Below, in pieces: positions 9,932 to 17,730 of a stretch of DNA of 64,000 nt; the stretch's first letter is position 1, and the number at the start of each line of letters is the position of its first letter. The DNA comes from Lachnospiraceae bacterium M18-1 (GTDB lineage Bacteria > Bacillota > Clostridia > Lachnospirales > Lachnospiraceae). The position numbers were made by a program, and so were the translations under genes. The stretch covers positions 1,273,409 to 1,337,408 of the forward strand of contig KE159605.1 of NCBI GenBank assembly GCA_000403295.2, in the 5' to 3' direction. Under the pieces are notes generated by a model. The model was not told the origin of the DNA. It saw only the letters and a program-made list of their open reading frames with translations, and ran no database searches.

Positions 9932-10054
9932 GTGTGGATCACTTCTGAAAATGCGGACTTATCCACCAAATGGCAGGATCCTTATTCACAGAAACTGTCC
10001 GTCAGGCAGCTATTTGTGGATAAGCCTCCTGAAAATCTGCCGTTGTGTGGATAA
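9932..10054. other. Cluster of DnaA-box-like 9-mers between tnpB and tnpC
   Basis: Between tnpB and tnpC lie two exact TGTGGATAA boxes (10015-10023 and 10046-10054), one near match TTATCCACC (9959-9967) and one weaker match at 9932. The consensus DnaA box is TTATCCACA. The same arrangement, with three exact boxes and one near match, is present in copy B at 54982-55072. Whether DnaA binds here is inference. Confidence 0.5.
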
Positions 10055-10122
10055 CTTTTCTTTTTCCGGCTCCTAAGAGCAGAAAAAAGAGTTTTAAATT
10101 CTCTGTTTTTCACAAATACGGT

Positions 10123-10476
10123 CTAGAAATCCCTTTTTTGTGATGGACGTAACGCCCTGGGCTGGTCAATGGAAAGCCCTTCCATAAGCCATCGGTATTC
10201 CTGCCGGGTAAGCATCCGTGCTTCGGAGGCATTACGCGGCCATTGAAAACGGCCGGAGTCCAACCTCATATAAAGCAGAACAAAACCGTTTTTATCATGG
10301 TACAGTGCTTTGAGCCGGTCTGTCTTCCTGCCGCAAAAAAGATACAGTGTGTTTGCGTAAGGATCCATTTGGTAATGATCCCGGAGGATCGACATAAGGC
10401 CATTGACCGAAAGCCTCATGTCTGTACGCCCTGTGATAAGGCAGAGCTTTGATACTCCGGAAATATCGCCTAACAC
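10123..10476 (-). CDS. tnpB: IS66 accessory protein TnpB, copy A
   Basis: A 117-residue protein of the IS66 Orf2/TnpB type, required with TnpA and TnpC for transposition in characterised IS66 elements. Recognised by TGRTDMRLSVNGLMSIL near the start, the LYLFCGRKTDRLKALYHD core and the RFQWPRNA motif. It overlaps tnpA by 7 bp, suggesting translational coupling. Its counterpart in copy B (54529-54882) is nearly identical. Confidence 0.93.
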   Translation of the reverse strand: MLGDISGVSKLCLITGRTDMRLSVNGLMSILRDHYQMDPYANTLYLFCGRKTDRLKALYHDKNGFVLLYMRLDSGRFQWPRNASEARMLTRQEYRWLMEGLSIDQPRALRPSQKRDF

Positions 10477-10862
10477 AGGCTGCGCAGCGCAAGAAGGGTA
10501 TTTTCGATGGTTTCTCTCGCCGCGTGATTAGAAATCTCAATGGGGATTCCCTGGAAATCGAACCGGAGCGCAGCCCCATTGGCAGTGAAGGGATTCGGTG
10601 ATGAAATTTTTTCCTGGCCTGAAAATAAGCTTTTCGAAATATCCAGACAGATAACTTCCTGTTTTTCGTAGGGGATGGCCTGGTGTATTTTTCGCGGGAT
10701 CGTATAGCCCTTCTGGCGGAGACGCCGCGAATGGTAGTCAATGGCCTTTTCCGTAATCCCATGCTGTTCACACCAGATTTTAACTTTCAAGCTGCTGGTC
10801 TTACAGTCCTTGATCAGGTCGAACCATTCCTGGTCGGTACGTTTGATACGTTTTTGAGCCAT
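10470..10862 (-). CDS. tnpA: IS66 accessory protein TnpA, copy A
   Basis: A 130-residue protein of the IS66 Orf1/TnpA type with an N-terminal helix-turn-helix (about residues 8-55, WFDLIKDCKTSSLKVKIWCE) suited to binding the element ends. It is first in the three-gene operon, 175 bp inside the right terminus, with an AAGAGGTGA ribosome site. It overlaps tnpB. Confidence 0.9.
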   Translation of the reverse strand: MAQKRIKRTDQEWFDLIKDCKTSSLKVKIWCEQHGITEKAIDYHSRRLRQKGYTIPRKIHQAIPYEKQEVICLDISKSLFSGQEKISSPNPFTANGAALRFDFQGIPIEISNHAARETIENTLLALRSLC

Positions 10863-11232
10863 GTAAGCTCACCTCTTCTTATTTATTTGGAGTAAGCGCG
10901 CATAGAGCAACCGAATGTTTTGAAAGCCAACATGCCCTGAATGCAAAAACCTGGAAATGGGGGAATGCTTCTCCAGTCAAAGAGATTATTGCACAGATTT
11001 CTGGATTTGTAAAAACGCTAGATTATTCATCGCTTACTATCAAAGATCGTATCCGCAAACACAGGCGCTGCAGATACGGCCAGTAAAACGACCGCAAGAA
11101 ATGCCGTAAACGCAAAGCGGGGAATCAGCATCGTAAACTGATTCCCCGGCTCCTTTATCTCCGTATTCTGTTCTCTTAAATTTCCTGCCAATGAGTCCCC
11201 TCCCTTCTGTTCTGGAAAATAAAATTGACAAA

Positions 11233-11264
11233 TAAAAAAGACAGCCCTTTTATCTCCGGCTGTC
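11233..11264 (-). terminator. Rho-independent terminator upstream of pilin gene
   Basis: Read on the minus strand, GACAGCCG and GGGCTGTC form a stem around a short loop and are followed by six T. It ends transcription from the Rpn-relic region before the TTG start of the pilin gene at 11191, so the conjugation operon probably has its own promoter. Confidence 0.75.
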
Positions 11265-11524
11265 AGCTCCCTGTAATGTCCTGCGGCTCTCCATGCATGT
11301 CATCCGCATGCACAGAACTTTACTTTACCATTGTATACGGACTGGAATTGTATGTCAATATCACGGGAGGCGCAATACCGTCGCAATTTCGTCGCAATTA
11401 ACTCTCTTACAATTGATTCTGCTGCTTTTAAAAATACAGGGCACAGATTTCTCTGCACCCCATAAAAGAATCATCCAGTTATTCTGCCTTTGCTCTTTCA
11501 ACATCATATAAGGCTTTTCTCTTA
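11265..11524. other. Intergenic stretch with no recognisable gene
   Basis: No frame in this stretch looks like a conserved protein. It contains a short direct repeat of tcgcaatt (around 11382-11399). The plus-strand open frame starting at 11293 has no ribosome site and an unconvincing composition. Confidence 0.4.
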
Positions 11525-11725
11525 TTATCTTGCCACTTTAGTCCCTGCAACCCATTCCTGCACGATATTTAAACCTACATCTAGGACTTTGGCAATCATA
11601 CTTTCCGGCAGCCCCTCTGCTTTCATGTTTATAGCTGCCTCCTTTTTACTTTCAAGCTTCCCTTCTTCCTTCTTTTCATTTCCAAACTGTTCTACTGCTT
11701 TCTCCTGATCAAACAAACCCATCAT
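11525..11725 (-). pseudogene. C-terminal relic of an Rpn-type (PD-(D/E)XK transposase-like) protein
   Basis: A 66-residue frame rich in Lys, Glu and Met, ending with a short helix-turn-helix-like tail (GLPESMIAKVLDVGLNIVQEW). This matches the C-terminal end of Rpn/YhgA-like recombination-promoting nucleases, which normally run to about 280-320 residues. The catalytic N-terminal part is absent. It lies with another relic at 12127-12318 and an intact family member at 12338-13183, so the locus holds several generations of this family. Confidence 0.55.
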
Positions 11726-12126
11726 TATGTTTATAACCTCCTTCTCACGACCCGACAGATACTCCTTGGTTAATAACGAAACTTACTCTCAAAAAATCTG
11801 TGGGAAGTCACCCTAAAAAGATTTATACTACAAGCATATTCTCACGGACTTTACTAATTTCTTCTTTTGTTAAACCAGATATATACAAGTACCTCCCTGA
11901 CAAGTCAGATACCTAAATCAAACTTCATTCTGTCTGCAAGATATAACGGAATCGTAGATACTTTTCCATCTTTGGACGTTCCGCCTTTCGTATCCCCTTT
12001 TAAGAGATACAGATAAAAGGAGGTCTTTATAAATCATCCGTTCCAGTTCCATATTCACCGCCCTTTTTCCACGCAGCCCTTAGTGTAACAGGGCATGAAT
12101 CACTCCATGCCCTGTCAATCAAGACT
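11726..12126. other. Decayed intergenic region between Rpn relics
   Basis: No intact gene. Short minus-strand frames are broken by stops and look like degraded coding DNA. A stable hairpin with arms acagggcatg and catgccctgt lies at about 12088-12115, just after the next relic gene, and could be a weak terminator; it lacks a clear T run. Confidence 0.4.
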
Positions 12127-12318
12127 CTATAACTTCTCCTGAATTTTTAATACGTCTTCCTCTGACAGCCTGCTGATTTGTGCTATAAAAGAAACCGACA
12201 TCCCTCCTGCTTTCAGCATATCAGAAGCAACCTCAATATTTCTCTCCTGGCGTCCTTCCTGACGTTCTTTCTCCATGACCTTCTCTTCGTTATATTCAGT
12301 AAGGAACATACTTTTCAC
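12127..12318 (-). pseudogene. C-terminal relic of a second Rpn-type protein
   Basis: A 63-residue frame with the typical C-terminal layout of Rpn-family proteins: a charged EKERQEGRQERN helix followed by an HTH-like segment (MSVSFIAQISRLSEEDVLKI). The N-terminal nuclease domain is missing. It lies 20 bp downstream of the intact Rpn gene but is a different paralogue, not its continuation. Confidence 0.55.
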
Positions 12319-12337
12319 CCCCGAAGCTGTCTTAGCT

Positions 12338-13183
12338 CTAAAGATACTTTTGAGACGCTTCCGGACTCAGGTTATACTGTTCTTGAATTTTGACCAGAAT
12401 CGTCTGTAATGGAACATTTAATTCTTTTAACAAAGCAACTGATCCTCTAATACCTTTTTCTATTCCTTCTTCCAATCCTTCTGCTCTTCCTTTTTCTATT
12501 CCTTTCTCTTCTGCCTCTTCCCAGATTTCCTGTTCTCTCATTAACAAAGTCACGTATTCCAACCTCCATTCTTTACTTGATTTTACCTGCGCTACCCTGT
12601 CTTCTATCTCTTTTACAAATAGACTGTCACTCTTTTCACCGTTTACATACTTAAGGAATTCCCTTATTTCCTCATCCTTTGCATTGATATAATCTTTTGC
12701 ATTGAAAAAAATCTTCTTCGTTCCGTCATTCAGCTTTAATTCCTTGTCTTCCATACAGAAATTCTCAAATGTATATTGTGCTTTCTCTTGATGAAATGGA
12801 TCAAATGTACAGATGAATATCACATAGCTTTCTTTCAGTTTCTTATAGTTTTCACCTTTCTCTATCGTATTCAAATCTATCATTCCCTGATAGTAACGGC
12901 TTCTCTTCGGCAAGTTCCGCTTATCTGTCGTCTGCATCTCTAAATTAAAAACCCGATTTCCTTCTTCGACATATACATCTAAACGTATGCTTTTCGCATC
13001 TTTTTCAATATCAATCGACTTCTGCTCTTCCAAGTATACGATATCCTTAATCTTAATCTGAAGCAACCTCTCCAGAAGTTTCTTGCACAGCCTTTTATCC
13101 CGCATAACCTTGGCAAACAAGAAATCATCTTTTATTTCCAGTTTTTCCCATGCTTTGATTGCTTCCTGCATTTTCATCAGCAT
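12338..13183 (-). CDS. Rpn-family PD-(D/E)XK nuclease / putative transposase
   Basis: An apparently complete 281-residue protein of the recombination-promoting nuclease family (PD-(D/E)XK nuclease transposase type). The N-terminus carries IKDDFLFAKVMRD. The nuclease core is visible as RLDVYVEEGNRVFNLEMQTT, with an acidic Asp and the E-x-Q variant of the catalytic E-x-K, followed by LPKRSRYYQGMID. The C-terminus is a Gly/Glu/Lys repeat (EKGIEKGRAEGLEEGIEKG) and a short HTH-like end. Known relatives in Escherichia coli promote RecA-independent recombination and are DNA endonucleases; activity here is inferred. The start has AAGGAG upstream. Confidence 0.85.
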   Translation of the reverse strand: MLMKMQEAIKAWEKLEIKDDFLFAKVMRDKRLCKKLLERLLQIKIKDIVYLEEQKSIDIEKDAKSIRLDVYVEEGNRVFNLEMQTTDKRNLPKRSRYYQGMIDLNTIEKGENYKKLKESYVIFICTFDPFHQEKAQYTFENFCMEDKELKLNDGTKKIFFNAKDYINAKDEEIREFLKYVNGEKSDSLFVKEIEDRVAQVKSSKEWRLEYVTLLMREQEIWEEAEEKGIEKGRAEGLEEGIEKGIRGSVALLKELNVPLQTILVKIQEQYNLSPEASQKYL

Positions 13184-13292
13184 TCATCTCCTTTATATTA
13201 TATTACCATGTCTTTTGCTTTTACTCAATCTAAATTCTTCCACGTTCAGAAAACTCCGCCTCCCTCGCGAAGTGCATCTTTTTATATAACGC

Positions 13293-13754
13293 TTATTCCT
13301 GATTCCTGCGAACCTGTTTTTGTGATACATTCCCATAAAAACCTCCTATGTCCTCTATCCGATAGTCCATATCCCCGCAAAGCGGATAGTCCGGCTCGCC
13401 GTCTGGCTCATTACTGGAAGCCCGGAACAGCCTGTCATGCCTCTCTTCCGGCATTTCCCCCGGATCGCTGTATTTCCAGAGCCTTCCCACCTCATCTTTA
13501 TATACCCGGTGTCCCCATGAATCCACTCCAACAAATGAAAGGTTCATGATTTTATCCGAAACAGGCATCAGTTCATACTCTGCCACATCTTCGGGATGAA
13601 GCGGCGTTTTGTACTCAATATATCCCCATGCTTCCTGTCCAATCTCCTCACAATATGTTCTGGAATCAAAATTGACGATATTAAGGACTTTCATAAATGG
13701 CGACTTCGGATAACTGCCCGGTGTAATCGTCCGTTGCGTGCTGTAATATCTCAT
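13293..13754 (-). CDS. Uncharacterised protein, 153 residues
   Basis: I do not recognise this protein. It is soluble, acidic and rich in aromatic residues (YYSTQRTI, WGYIEYKTPLHPEDVAEYEL). The start at 13754 is chosen because AGGAGG lies seven bases upstream; an upstream in-frame start would overlap the next gene. It overlaps the end of the 65-residue cysteine-rich gene by 4 bp, so the two are probably translationally coupled. Confidence 0.65.
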   Translation of the reverse strand: MRYYSTQRTITPGSYPKSPFMKVLNIVNFDSRTYCEEIGQEAWGYIEYKTPLHPEDVAEYELMPVSDKIMNLSFVGVDSWGHRVYKDEVGRLWKYSDPGEMPEERHDRLFRASSNEPDGEPDYPLCGDMDYRIEDIGGFYGNVSQKQVRRNQE

Positions 13755-13948
13755 CTGCTTTCCTCCTTGTTTCCAGTCATGCAATACTCTGTATCAGCCA
13801 AAGCACAATCTAAACACCCCTTGTTGAAAAAGCACTGATCACATTTCATTGCAGATCTGCTTTGTTCTTCATATTCTTCCTTTACCGTTTTAGGGCAAGT
13901 GCCATCTACGCATGCCACGCCGACATAATCCCTGCATCCTTTTTTCAT
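13751..13948 (-). CDS. Small cysteine-rich protein
   Basis: A 65-residue protein with eight cysteines arranged as C-x7-C-x4-C, then CDQCFFNKGCLDCALADTEYC. The spacing suggests a metal site such as zinc or an Fe-S cluster. No family recognised. A GGAG-containing site precedes the ATG and the gene overlaps its downstream neighbour by 4 bp. Confidence 0.6.
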   Translation of the reverse strand: MKKGCRDYVGVACVDGTCPKTVKEEYEEQSRSAMKCDQCFFNKGCLDCALADTEYCMTGNKEESR

Positions 13949-14028
13949 ATCTTACTCCACACCTCCACAATATTCTTCACAGTTTTCTACCGATGCAGAA
14001 ATATATCTCTGCATCGGTAGCATCTTTC

Positions 14029-14490
14029 TCAAATTCTAAAATCGTATCCTTTTAAAATCAGTGCACAGAAAATCGCCAGACAATCATTTTCATAATATAT
14101 ACTTTCTACTCCGTTACATTTCGCTTCATGAATCAGCCTTTCTCCCCGTTCTTTCAATATGCGCCTCTTTTCTTCACTCAACTTTTCATATTTTTCCATC
14201 AACTTCTCATTCGCGTCATTAAAATGCACATATAATTCGTAAAAAAAGCGTCTATCTTCAGCTTTTATTTTTTTCAAACTGTCCCCTTTTCCGTATTCAG
14301 CTTGACTAGCATCCACTACTTCTACTGCCTTTAATGCTTCCTGCAAAAGAAGATCAACCAAACTCTCTATCGTCATTCCACATTCAAGCGCAAGTTGGTA
14401 AACTTGTGTGTATGTTTCTAGCCGAACTACTACACTGGCCAGTCCCCGCGGTATTTTGGTTTCTGATTTCTTCAAAATAATTTTTTCCAT
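14029..14490 (-). CDS. Uncharacterised protein with RHH-like N-terminus
   Basis: A 153-residue protein. The first 60 residues (RGLASVVVRLETYTQVYQLA then TIESLVDLLLQEAL) resemble a strand-helix-helix, compatible with a ribbon-helix-helix DNA-binding fold. The remainder is a charged helical region and a hydrophobic end. The ATG has GGGAG upstream. The regulatory role is only a suggestion. Confidence 0.55.
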   Translation of the reverse strand: MEKIILKKSETKIPRGLASVVVRLETYTQVYQLALECGMTIESLVDLLLQEALKAVEVVDASQAEYGKGDSLKKIKAEDRRFFYELYVHFNDANEKLMEKYEKLSEEKRRILKERGERLIHEAKCNGVESIYYENDCLAIFCALILKGYDFRI

Positions 14491-14506
14491 TTCATTCGTC
14501 TCCCTC

Positions 14507-14716
14507 TTACTGCAGCCAAACTTTCTGCGGTATATTTTCTATTAGCCTGTCTAACTCGTCCATCTCTGGAGCATAACTCCGCCACGTAAATCCATCCGTT
14601 GCCTCGTTCGCCTTTTCGTACAACTTTTCAATCTGAGCTACCATTTGGAGATGGCCTGTATTGGAATCACGCAATATATCCATCGCCGCTTTAATACAGT
14701 CATATCGGTGCCGCAA
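14507..14716 (-). pseudogene. Truncated duplicate of the 232-residue gene at 16161
   Basis: The 69 residues match the C-terminal 69 of the neighbouring gene at 16161-16859 across their whole length (RHRYDCIKAAMDILRD versus RHRYDCLKTAMDILRD, and the ends PQKVWLQ versus PQEAWIQ). The frame opens with TTG directly after a stop codon and has no convincing ribosome site. I read it as a 5'-truncated copy left by duplication or recombination. Confidence 0.7.
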
Positions 14717-14724
14717 TTAGAAGA

Positions 14725-15087
14725 CTATACTTCCCAAAGGGAAGGAAACCTTTCCATCAGTAGCCGTTTCACTGCCTCCGGATGCTTCAGCGGAAAATTA
14801 TACGGGCTTCTCTCCATTCCCAGAAGTATATCCCCGGCAATAATACCGCCATGTTCATCCACACCATAGAAATAAGACGCCACCGGATTAACTGGCTTGT
14901 TTTCTGCAAATCCCGAATCATCTATAAGCATCACAACCATATCTCCAAAAAAGTCATACATCCGCTTTGTTCTTACAACTTCAAGATACTCGGCTCCGAT
15001 TGCTTTCGCTTTCTCCTTCAAACTCCAATCTAAAAGCTCCACTATGGATATCTGGTTTCCTGTCGTAATCTTTATTGTTTTAACCAT
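14725..15087 (-). CDS. DUF3846-like element protein
   Basis: A 120-residue protein resembling the DUF3846 family found in conjugative elements and phages of Firmicutes: an IGAEYLEVV segment, then VVMLIDDSGFAENKPVNPVA and YGVDEHGGIIAGDILLG. The biochemical role of the family is unknown to me. AGGTG precedes the ATG by five bases. Confidence 0.6.
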   Translation of the reverse strand: MVKTIKITTGNQISIVELLDWSLKEKAKAIGAEYLEVVRTKRMYDFFGDMVVMLIDDSGFAENKPVNPVASYFYGVDEHGGIIAGDILLGMERSPYNFPLKHPEAVKRLLMERFPSLWEV

Positions 15088-15119
15088 TTTTCACCTGCCA
15101 TTTTTTCGATATCATCCAT

Positions 15120-15311
15120 TCAAAGAATCTCTTCTATGTATTCATGCTCTTTTGCTTCAAAAATTTCAAAAAAGAACTCTGCAAAGTTCTCTCCATCTTT
15201 CCGCTCTGGAGCATCAACTGATAAATCGCACCACTGCCTGCAGGCTTCTTCCAGCAAAGTATTGAAAACAGCCATCCTCTTCTTATTCCCTGCCACATCA
15301 TAAATCGTCAT
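15120..15311 (-). CDS. Small acidic protein, unknown
   Basis: A 63-residue, strongly acidic protein (FAEFFFEIFEAKEHEYIEEI at the end). AAGGAGG sits seven bases before the ATG, which supports translation. No family recognised; part of the run of small element genes at 13-18 kb. Confidence 0.5.
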   Translation of the reverse strand: MTIYDVAGNKKRMAVFNTLLEEACRQWCDLSVDAPERKDGENFAEFFFEIFEAKEHEYIEEIL

Positions 15312-15348
15312 ATTTTTGTCCTCCTTAAAACTCCTATTTTCCCTTTAC

Positions 15349-16134
15349 TCAGATGTATTTTGCATACCTGCTGCTGATAGTAGAAACCCACTCCTTATCC
15401 AGTCTGTCCAAATACGTACTATATGCTTTTTCGTAACTGTTCCACCACCAGCCACGACTTTTTAATGCCACATGGAGTTGCCGTTTCGGTCTCATAATAA
15501 ACTTGATATATGCCCTGTCTCTTTCTAAATAAGCCGTTAAGTTTTCGTCCTCAAAGAAAATTTCTTTTCGTATCTCTTTAATTTCACCGGCAAGCGACTG
15601 TTGATACAGTTTTGCAATAGTACTGTTTTTTCTCCACTTATACTCTGGGTATAATTCCTCATACAACTGAATAAACATCTGGTTATTATGTCTTGCCAAT
15701 GCTCTCAGATAGCATGTTGGATTACAGGAATTATCTGATTTCCGGCAGAACTCTATCATTTCCAGAAGTTCTTCCGCCTTACTATTTTTCTTCTGGCTTT
15801 GCTTAATCTGTCCTTCCAAGTCTCTGAACCAGTTAGAAAACGCCGCCAACAATTCCAAAATCTTGTCTGATTTGTCCAGTTTCCGGGAGTTATATCTTGC
15901 CGGGCCCGCAACAGCCACGCTCACATGCTGCGCCTCATATTTCAAGATCTCACTCCATTTTTCATATAACTTATCCAAAAGCTTCTGCTTCTTTTCCTCC
16001 GAAACCGGCCACGATAAGATTTTTTCAGCATACGCTTCATAGTCGGCTTTTGAAAGGTCTCCCCTCTTTCCCATCATACTGTTGTAATTTGCTGATTTTA
16101 TCATACCTTCACTCAATTTTTTTACCATCGCCAT
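15349..16134 (-). CDS. Uncharacterised element protein, 261 residues
   Basis: No function assigned with confidence. Visible features are VAVAGPARYNSRKLDKSDKI in the middle and RGWWWNSYEKAYSTYL near the end; similar layouts occur in replication or antirestriction-associated proteins of Firmicute elements. The start at 16134 (MAMVKK) has GGGAG at good spacing. The upstream in-frame ATG would overlap the neighbouring gene. Confidence 0.6.
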   Translation of the reverse strand: MAMVKKLSEGMIKSANYNSMMGKRGDLSKADYEAYAEKILSWPVSEEKKQKLLDKLYEKWSEILKYEAQHVSVAVAGPARYNSRKLDKSDKILELLAAFSNWFRDLEGQIKQSQKKNSKAEELLEMIEFCRKSDNSCNPTCYLRALARHNNQMFIQLYEELYPEYKWRKNSTIAKLYQQSLAGEIKEIRKEIFFEDENLTAYLERDRAYIKFIMRPKRQLHVALKSRGWWWNSYEKAYSTYLDRLDKEWVSTISSRYAKYI

Positions 16135-16160
16135 AATATTTCTCCCTTCAATAAATTCAC

Positions 16161-16859
16161 TCACTGTATCCACGCCTCTTGAGGCAAATTCCCTAAAATC
16201 CTGTCCAGCTCCCTTACTGACTTACACCATTTATAACGAAAGCCATCCGATTCCTCATCCGCCTTTTCATACATCTCATCTATCTGCTTTATCATCTGCA
16301 GATATCCGGTATTCTCATCCCGTAATATATCCATTGCTGTCTTCAGACAATCATACCGATGTCTCAAGGCTATAAATGACTGATAGATACGAAAACACTG
16401 TCTGGATGCTGCTATCAGATTATCTTTCGTTAACTGCTTAAGAGCTTTTTTACTTTCATCTTCTGCAAATGCTTCTGTGCAGGATAATCCAAAGTAGTCC
16501 TGTTCATAGCTGTCATACCCCAGCAATCCTCCATAATCTTCACCGGCTCCTACTGCCACAAAAAACTTATCGAAGCACTTCGGAATCCATTCCGCCCTTA
16601 AATCTTCAAGCATTTTCTCACACTCCGCGCATAGATCAGCAAACATCATTTTAAATTCATATGCTTCATCCTCATCTCCATCCAATGCGTTAATCAATGT
16701 CTCATCGTCTGTATCAAAATACCAGTGAACATCTTCACATTGCTCCTGGATATCCCATAACTCCTGATAAATGCTCTCCAGATTCAAAGCCTTAACTATT
16801 GGCTTTTTATATCTGAGCTGTTTTGCTTTTTGCCGTTTTGTTTCTGCTGCATCCACCAT
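16161..16859 (-). CDS. Uncharacterised acidic protein, 232 residues
   Basis: An acidic, mainly helical protein; residues 30-90 are especially rich in Asp/Glu. The C-terminal 69 residues are duplicated as a truncated copy at 14507-14716. GGAGG precedes the ATG. No family recognised. A phage- or element-borne accessory role is likely from context only. Confidence 0.6.
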   Translation of the reverse strand: MVDAAETKRQKAKQLRYKKPIVKALNLESIYQELWDIQEQCEDVHWYFDTDDETLINALDGDEDEAYEFKMMFADLCAECEKMLEDLRAEWIPKCFDKFFVAVGAGEDYGGLLGYDSYEQDYFGLSCTEAFAEDESKKALKQLTKDNLIAASRQCFRIYQSFIALRHRYDCLKTAMDILRDENTGYLQMIKQIDEMYEKADEESDGFRYKWCKSVRELDRILGNLPQEAWIQ

Positions 16860-16901
16860 TTTACGCCTCCATGAAATATTGGTCTGGTTATCAGATCATT
16901 A

Positions 16902-17108
16902 CTATTTTTTATGATATTTTCTTCTGAATTTTTTATATGGCGTCCCCTCTCTTTCACTTCTGCAATAGCCATTCCACTTATAGCAATCCTTACATCCAGT
17001 CCTGCAATACCGCAGATATTCTTTTTCAAATGTACATTTCCAGCTATGCAGCCTGTCCAATGGTGTTTCTAAGAAAATCCCATATAATGCCCCTATGATT
17101 CTCTTCAC
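16902..17108 (-). CDS. Small basic cysteine-containing protein
   Basis: A 68-residue basic protein with four cysteines (CTFEKEYLRYCRTGCKDC) and a Lys/Arg-rich end. The start is GTG at 17108, supported by AGGAGG eight bases upstream; the nearby ATG is in another frame. Unknown function. Confidence 0.5.
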   Translation of the reverse strand: MKRIIGALYGIFLETPLDRLHSWKCTFEKEYLRYCRTGCKDCYKWNGYCRSEREGTPYKKFRRKYHKK

Positions 17109-17123
17109 GCATATCTCCTCCTA

Positions 17124-17294
17124 TTATTTTATATACTTTCTTCCCTCTACACCGTATGGATCTTCCGGTTCCCAATCCACCCGCAATTGACAGTCTTCAC
17201 ACATCAATACTTTCCTTCCGATACAAAGCGGATATGGATTATTTTTTTCCGGTATAAAACATTCTGGTCTTTCATATGATTGGCCTTTGAGCAT
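17124..17294 (-). CDS. Small cysteine-containing protein, 56 residues
   Basis: A short gene with a GGAGGG ribosome site eight bases before the ATG. The product has four cysteines, including CEDCQL, and ends EGRKYIK, suggesting a small metal-binding fold. It lies immediately upstream of the 68-residue gene in the same orientation. No family recognised. Confidence 0.5.
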   Translation of the reverse strand: MLKGQSYERPECFIPEKNNPYPLCIGRKVLMCEDCQLRVDWEPEDPYGVEGRKYIK

Positions 17295-17336
17295 ATCTTT
17301 TTCCCTCCATCAAAAATGCATGTTTCGTTACATTTA

Positions 17337-17377
17337 ACAGAAAAGACACCGATTACTTGAAAAATAACCAGTGCCTT
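17337..17377 (-). terminator. Hairpin of the GACAC/AGTGCC terminator family
   Basis: The hairpin has the same arms (aagacaccgatta and ataaccagtgcc) as the terminators ending the three repeated leaders elsewhere in the window. The T run on the minus strand is short here. It lies about 45 nt upstream of the 56-residue gene. Confidence 0.5.
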
Positions 17378-17423
17378 CCTCTTTGACTTACTCTCTTTCA
17401 GGTTGCTCTAACTGTCTATCCTC

Positions 17424-17645
17424 CTATGCTGCCGCAAGCAGAGCACCGGCTTCTTCATTCCGAAATTCAATGCAGTACCGGATACGGTCTGTCTCAAATT
17501 TAATATGTTCCTCCGTCACCTCAACCACACGCCTTACCCTTGCTGTTTTCTTCCATGTCCCATTGCAGAAATAGGTTGCAGCCATCCCTTTCAGCACCGG
17601 CTGCACAACTTTCCCGTAAATAAATACAAGCTGCTTCTGTCTCAT
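17424..17645 (-). CDS. Small uncharacterised basic protein, 73 residues
   Basis: Starts at ATG 17645 with GGAGG seven bases upstream; the longer frame begins inside the leader terminator and is unlikely. The protein is beta-rich in appearance (QLVFIYGKVVQPVL, VVEVTEEHIKFETDRIRYCI) with an Ala-rich end. Function unknown. It is the first gene downstream of the repeated leader at 17731-17908 and may be controlled by it. Confidence 0.55.
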   Translation of the reverse strand: MRQKQLVFIYGKVVQPVLKGMAATYFCNGTWKKTARVRRVVEVTEEHIKFETDRIRYCIEFRNEEAGALLAAA

Positions 17646-17730
17646 TCGTGTTCCTCCTTCCATCCTGATTGTTTTCTGCTCCGATTTCTGGTCCTTCCTT
17701 AAAATTTTCACATCTCCCACATTCTGAACA

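Larger units (their letters stand above)
7921..11037 (-). mobile_element. IS66-family insertion sequence, copy A (3,117 bp)
   Basis: Both ends begin GTAAGCGATGAATAA and form an imperfect inverted repeat extending about 62 bp (7921-7982 and 10976-11037). Perfect 8-bp target duplications tatcaaag flank it at 7913-7920 and 11038-11045, the duplication length known for IS66. It carries tnpA, tnpB and tnpC on the minus strand with TnpA/TnpB overlap. Nothing visible is broken, so it may be active. A second, damaged copy in the opposite orientation lies at 53967-59701. Confidence 0.95.
7674..11191 (-). pseudogene. Pilin-like (VirB2-type) gene split by IS66
   Basis: Removing the insertion at 7921-11037 and one copy of the 8-bp duplication (tatcaaag) gives an uninterrupted 131-codon frame. 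It starts at TTG 11191 with GGGAGGGG five bases upstream. The restored preprotein has a signal peptide ending APVFA, then DTIFDTAKNAMQTVYKDVAG, and two hydrophobic helices (IATVAAVVCSAVCLFL and IIVCWVALMTLGAIV). That is the layout of VirB2-type conjugative pilins. The intact 3' part (7674-7920) is now fused to sequence read out of the insertion end, giving a 110-residue open frame (7674-8006) without a signal peptide. It heads the conjugation operon, so its loss should block mating. The pilin role is inferred from topology and position. Confidence 0.82.

Noticed and set aside
10902..10922. GTAAGCGCGCATAGAGC upstream of IS66 tnpA looked like an IS66 terminus
   Set aside because: It points outward from the transposase genes; the true ends at 7921 and 11037 are proven by the 8-bp duplication.
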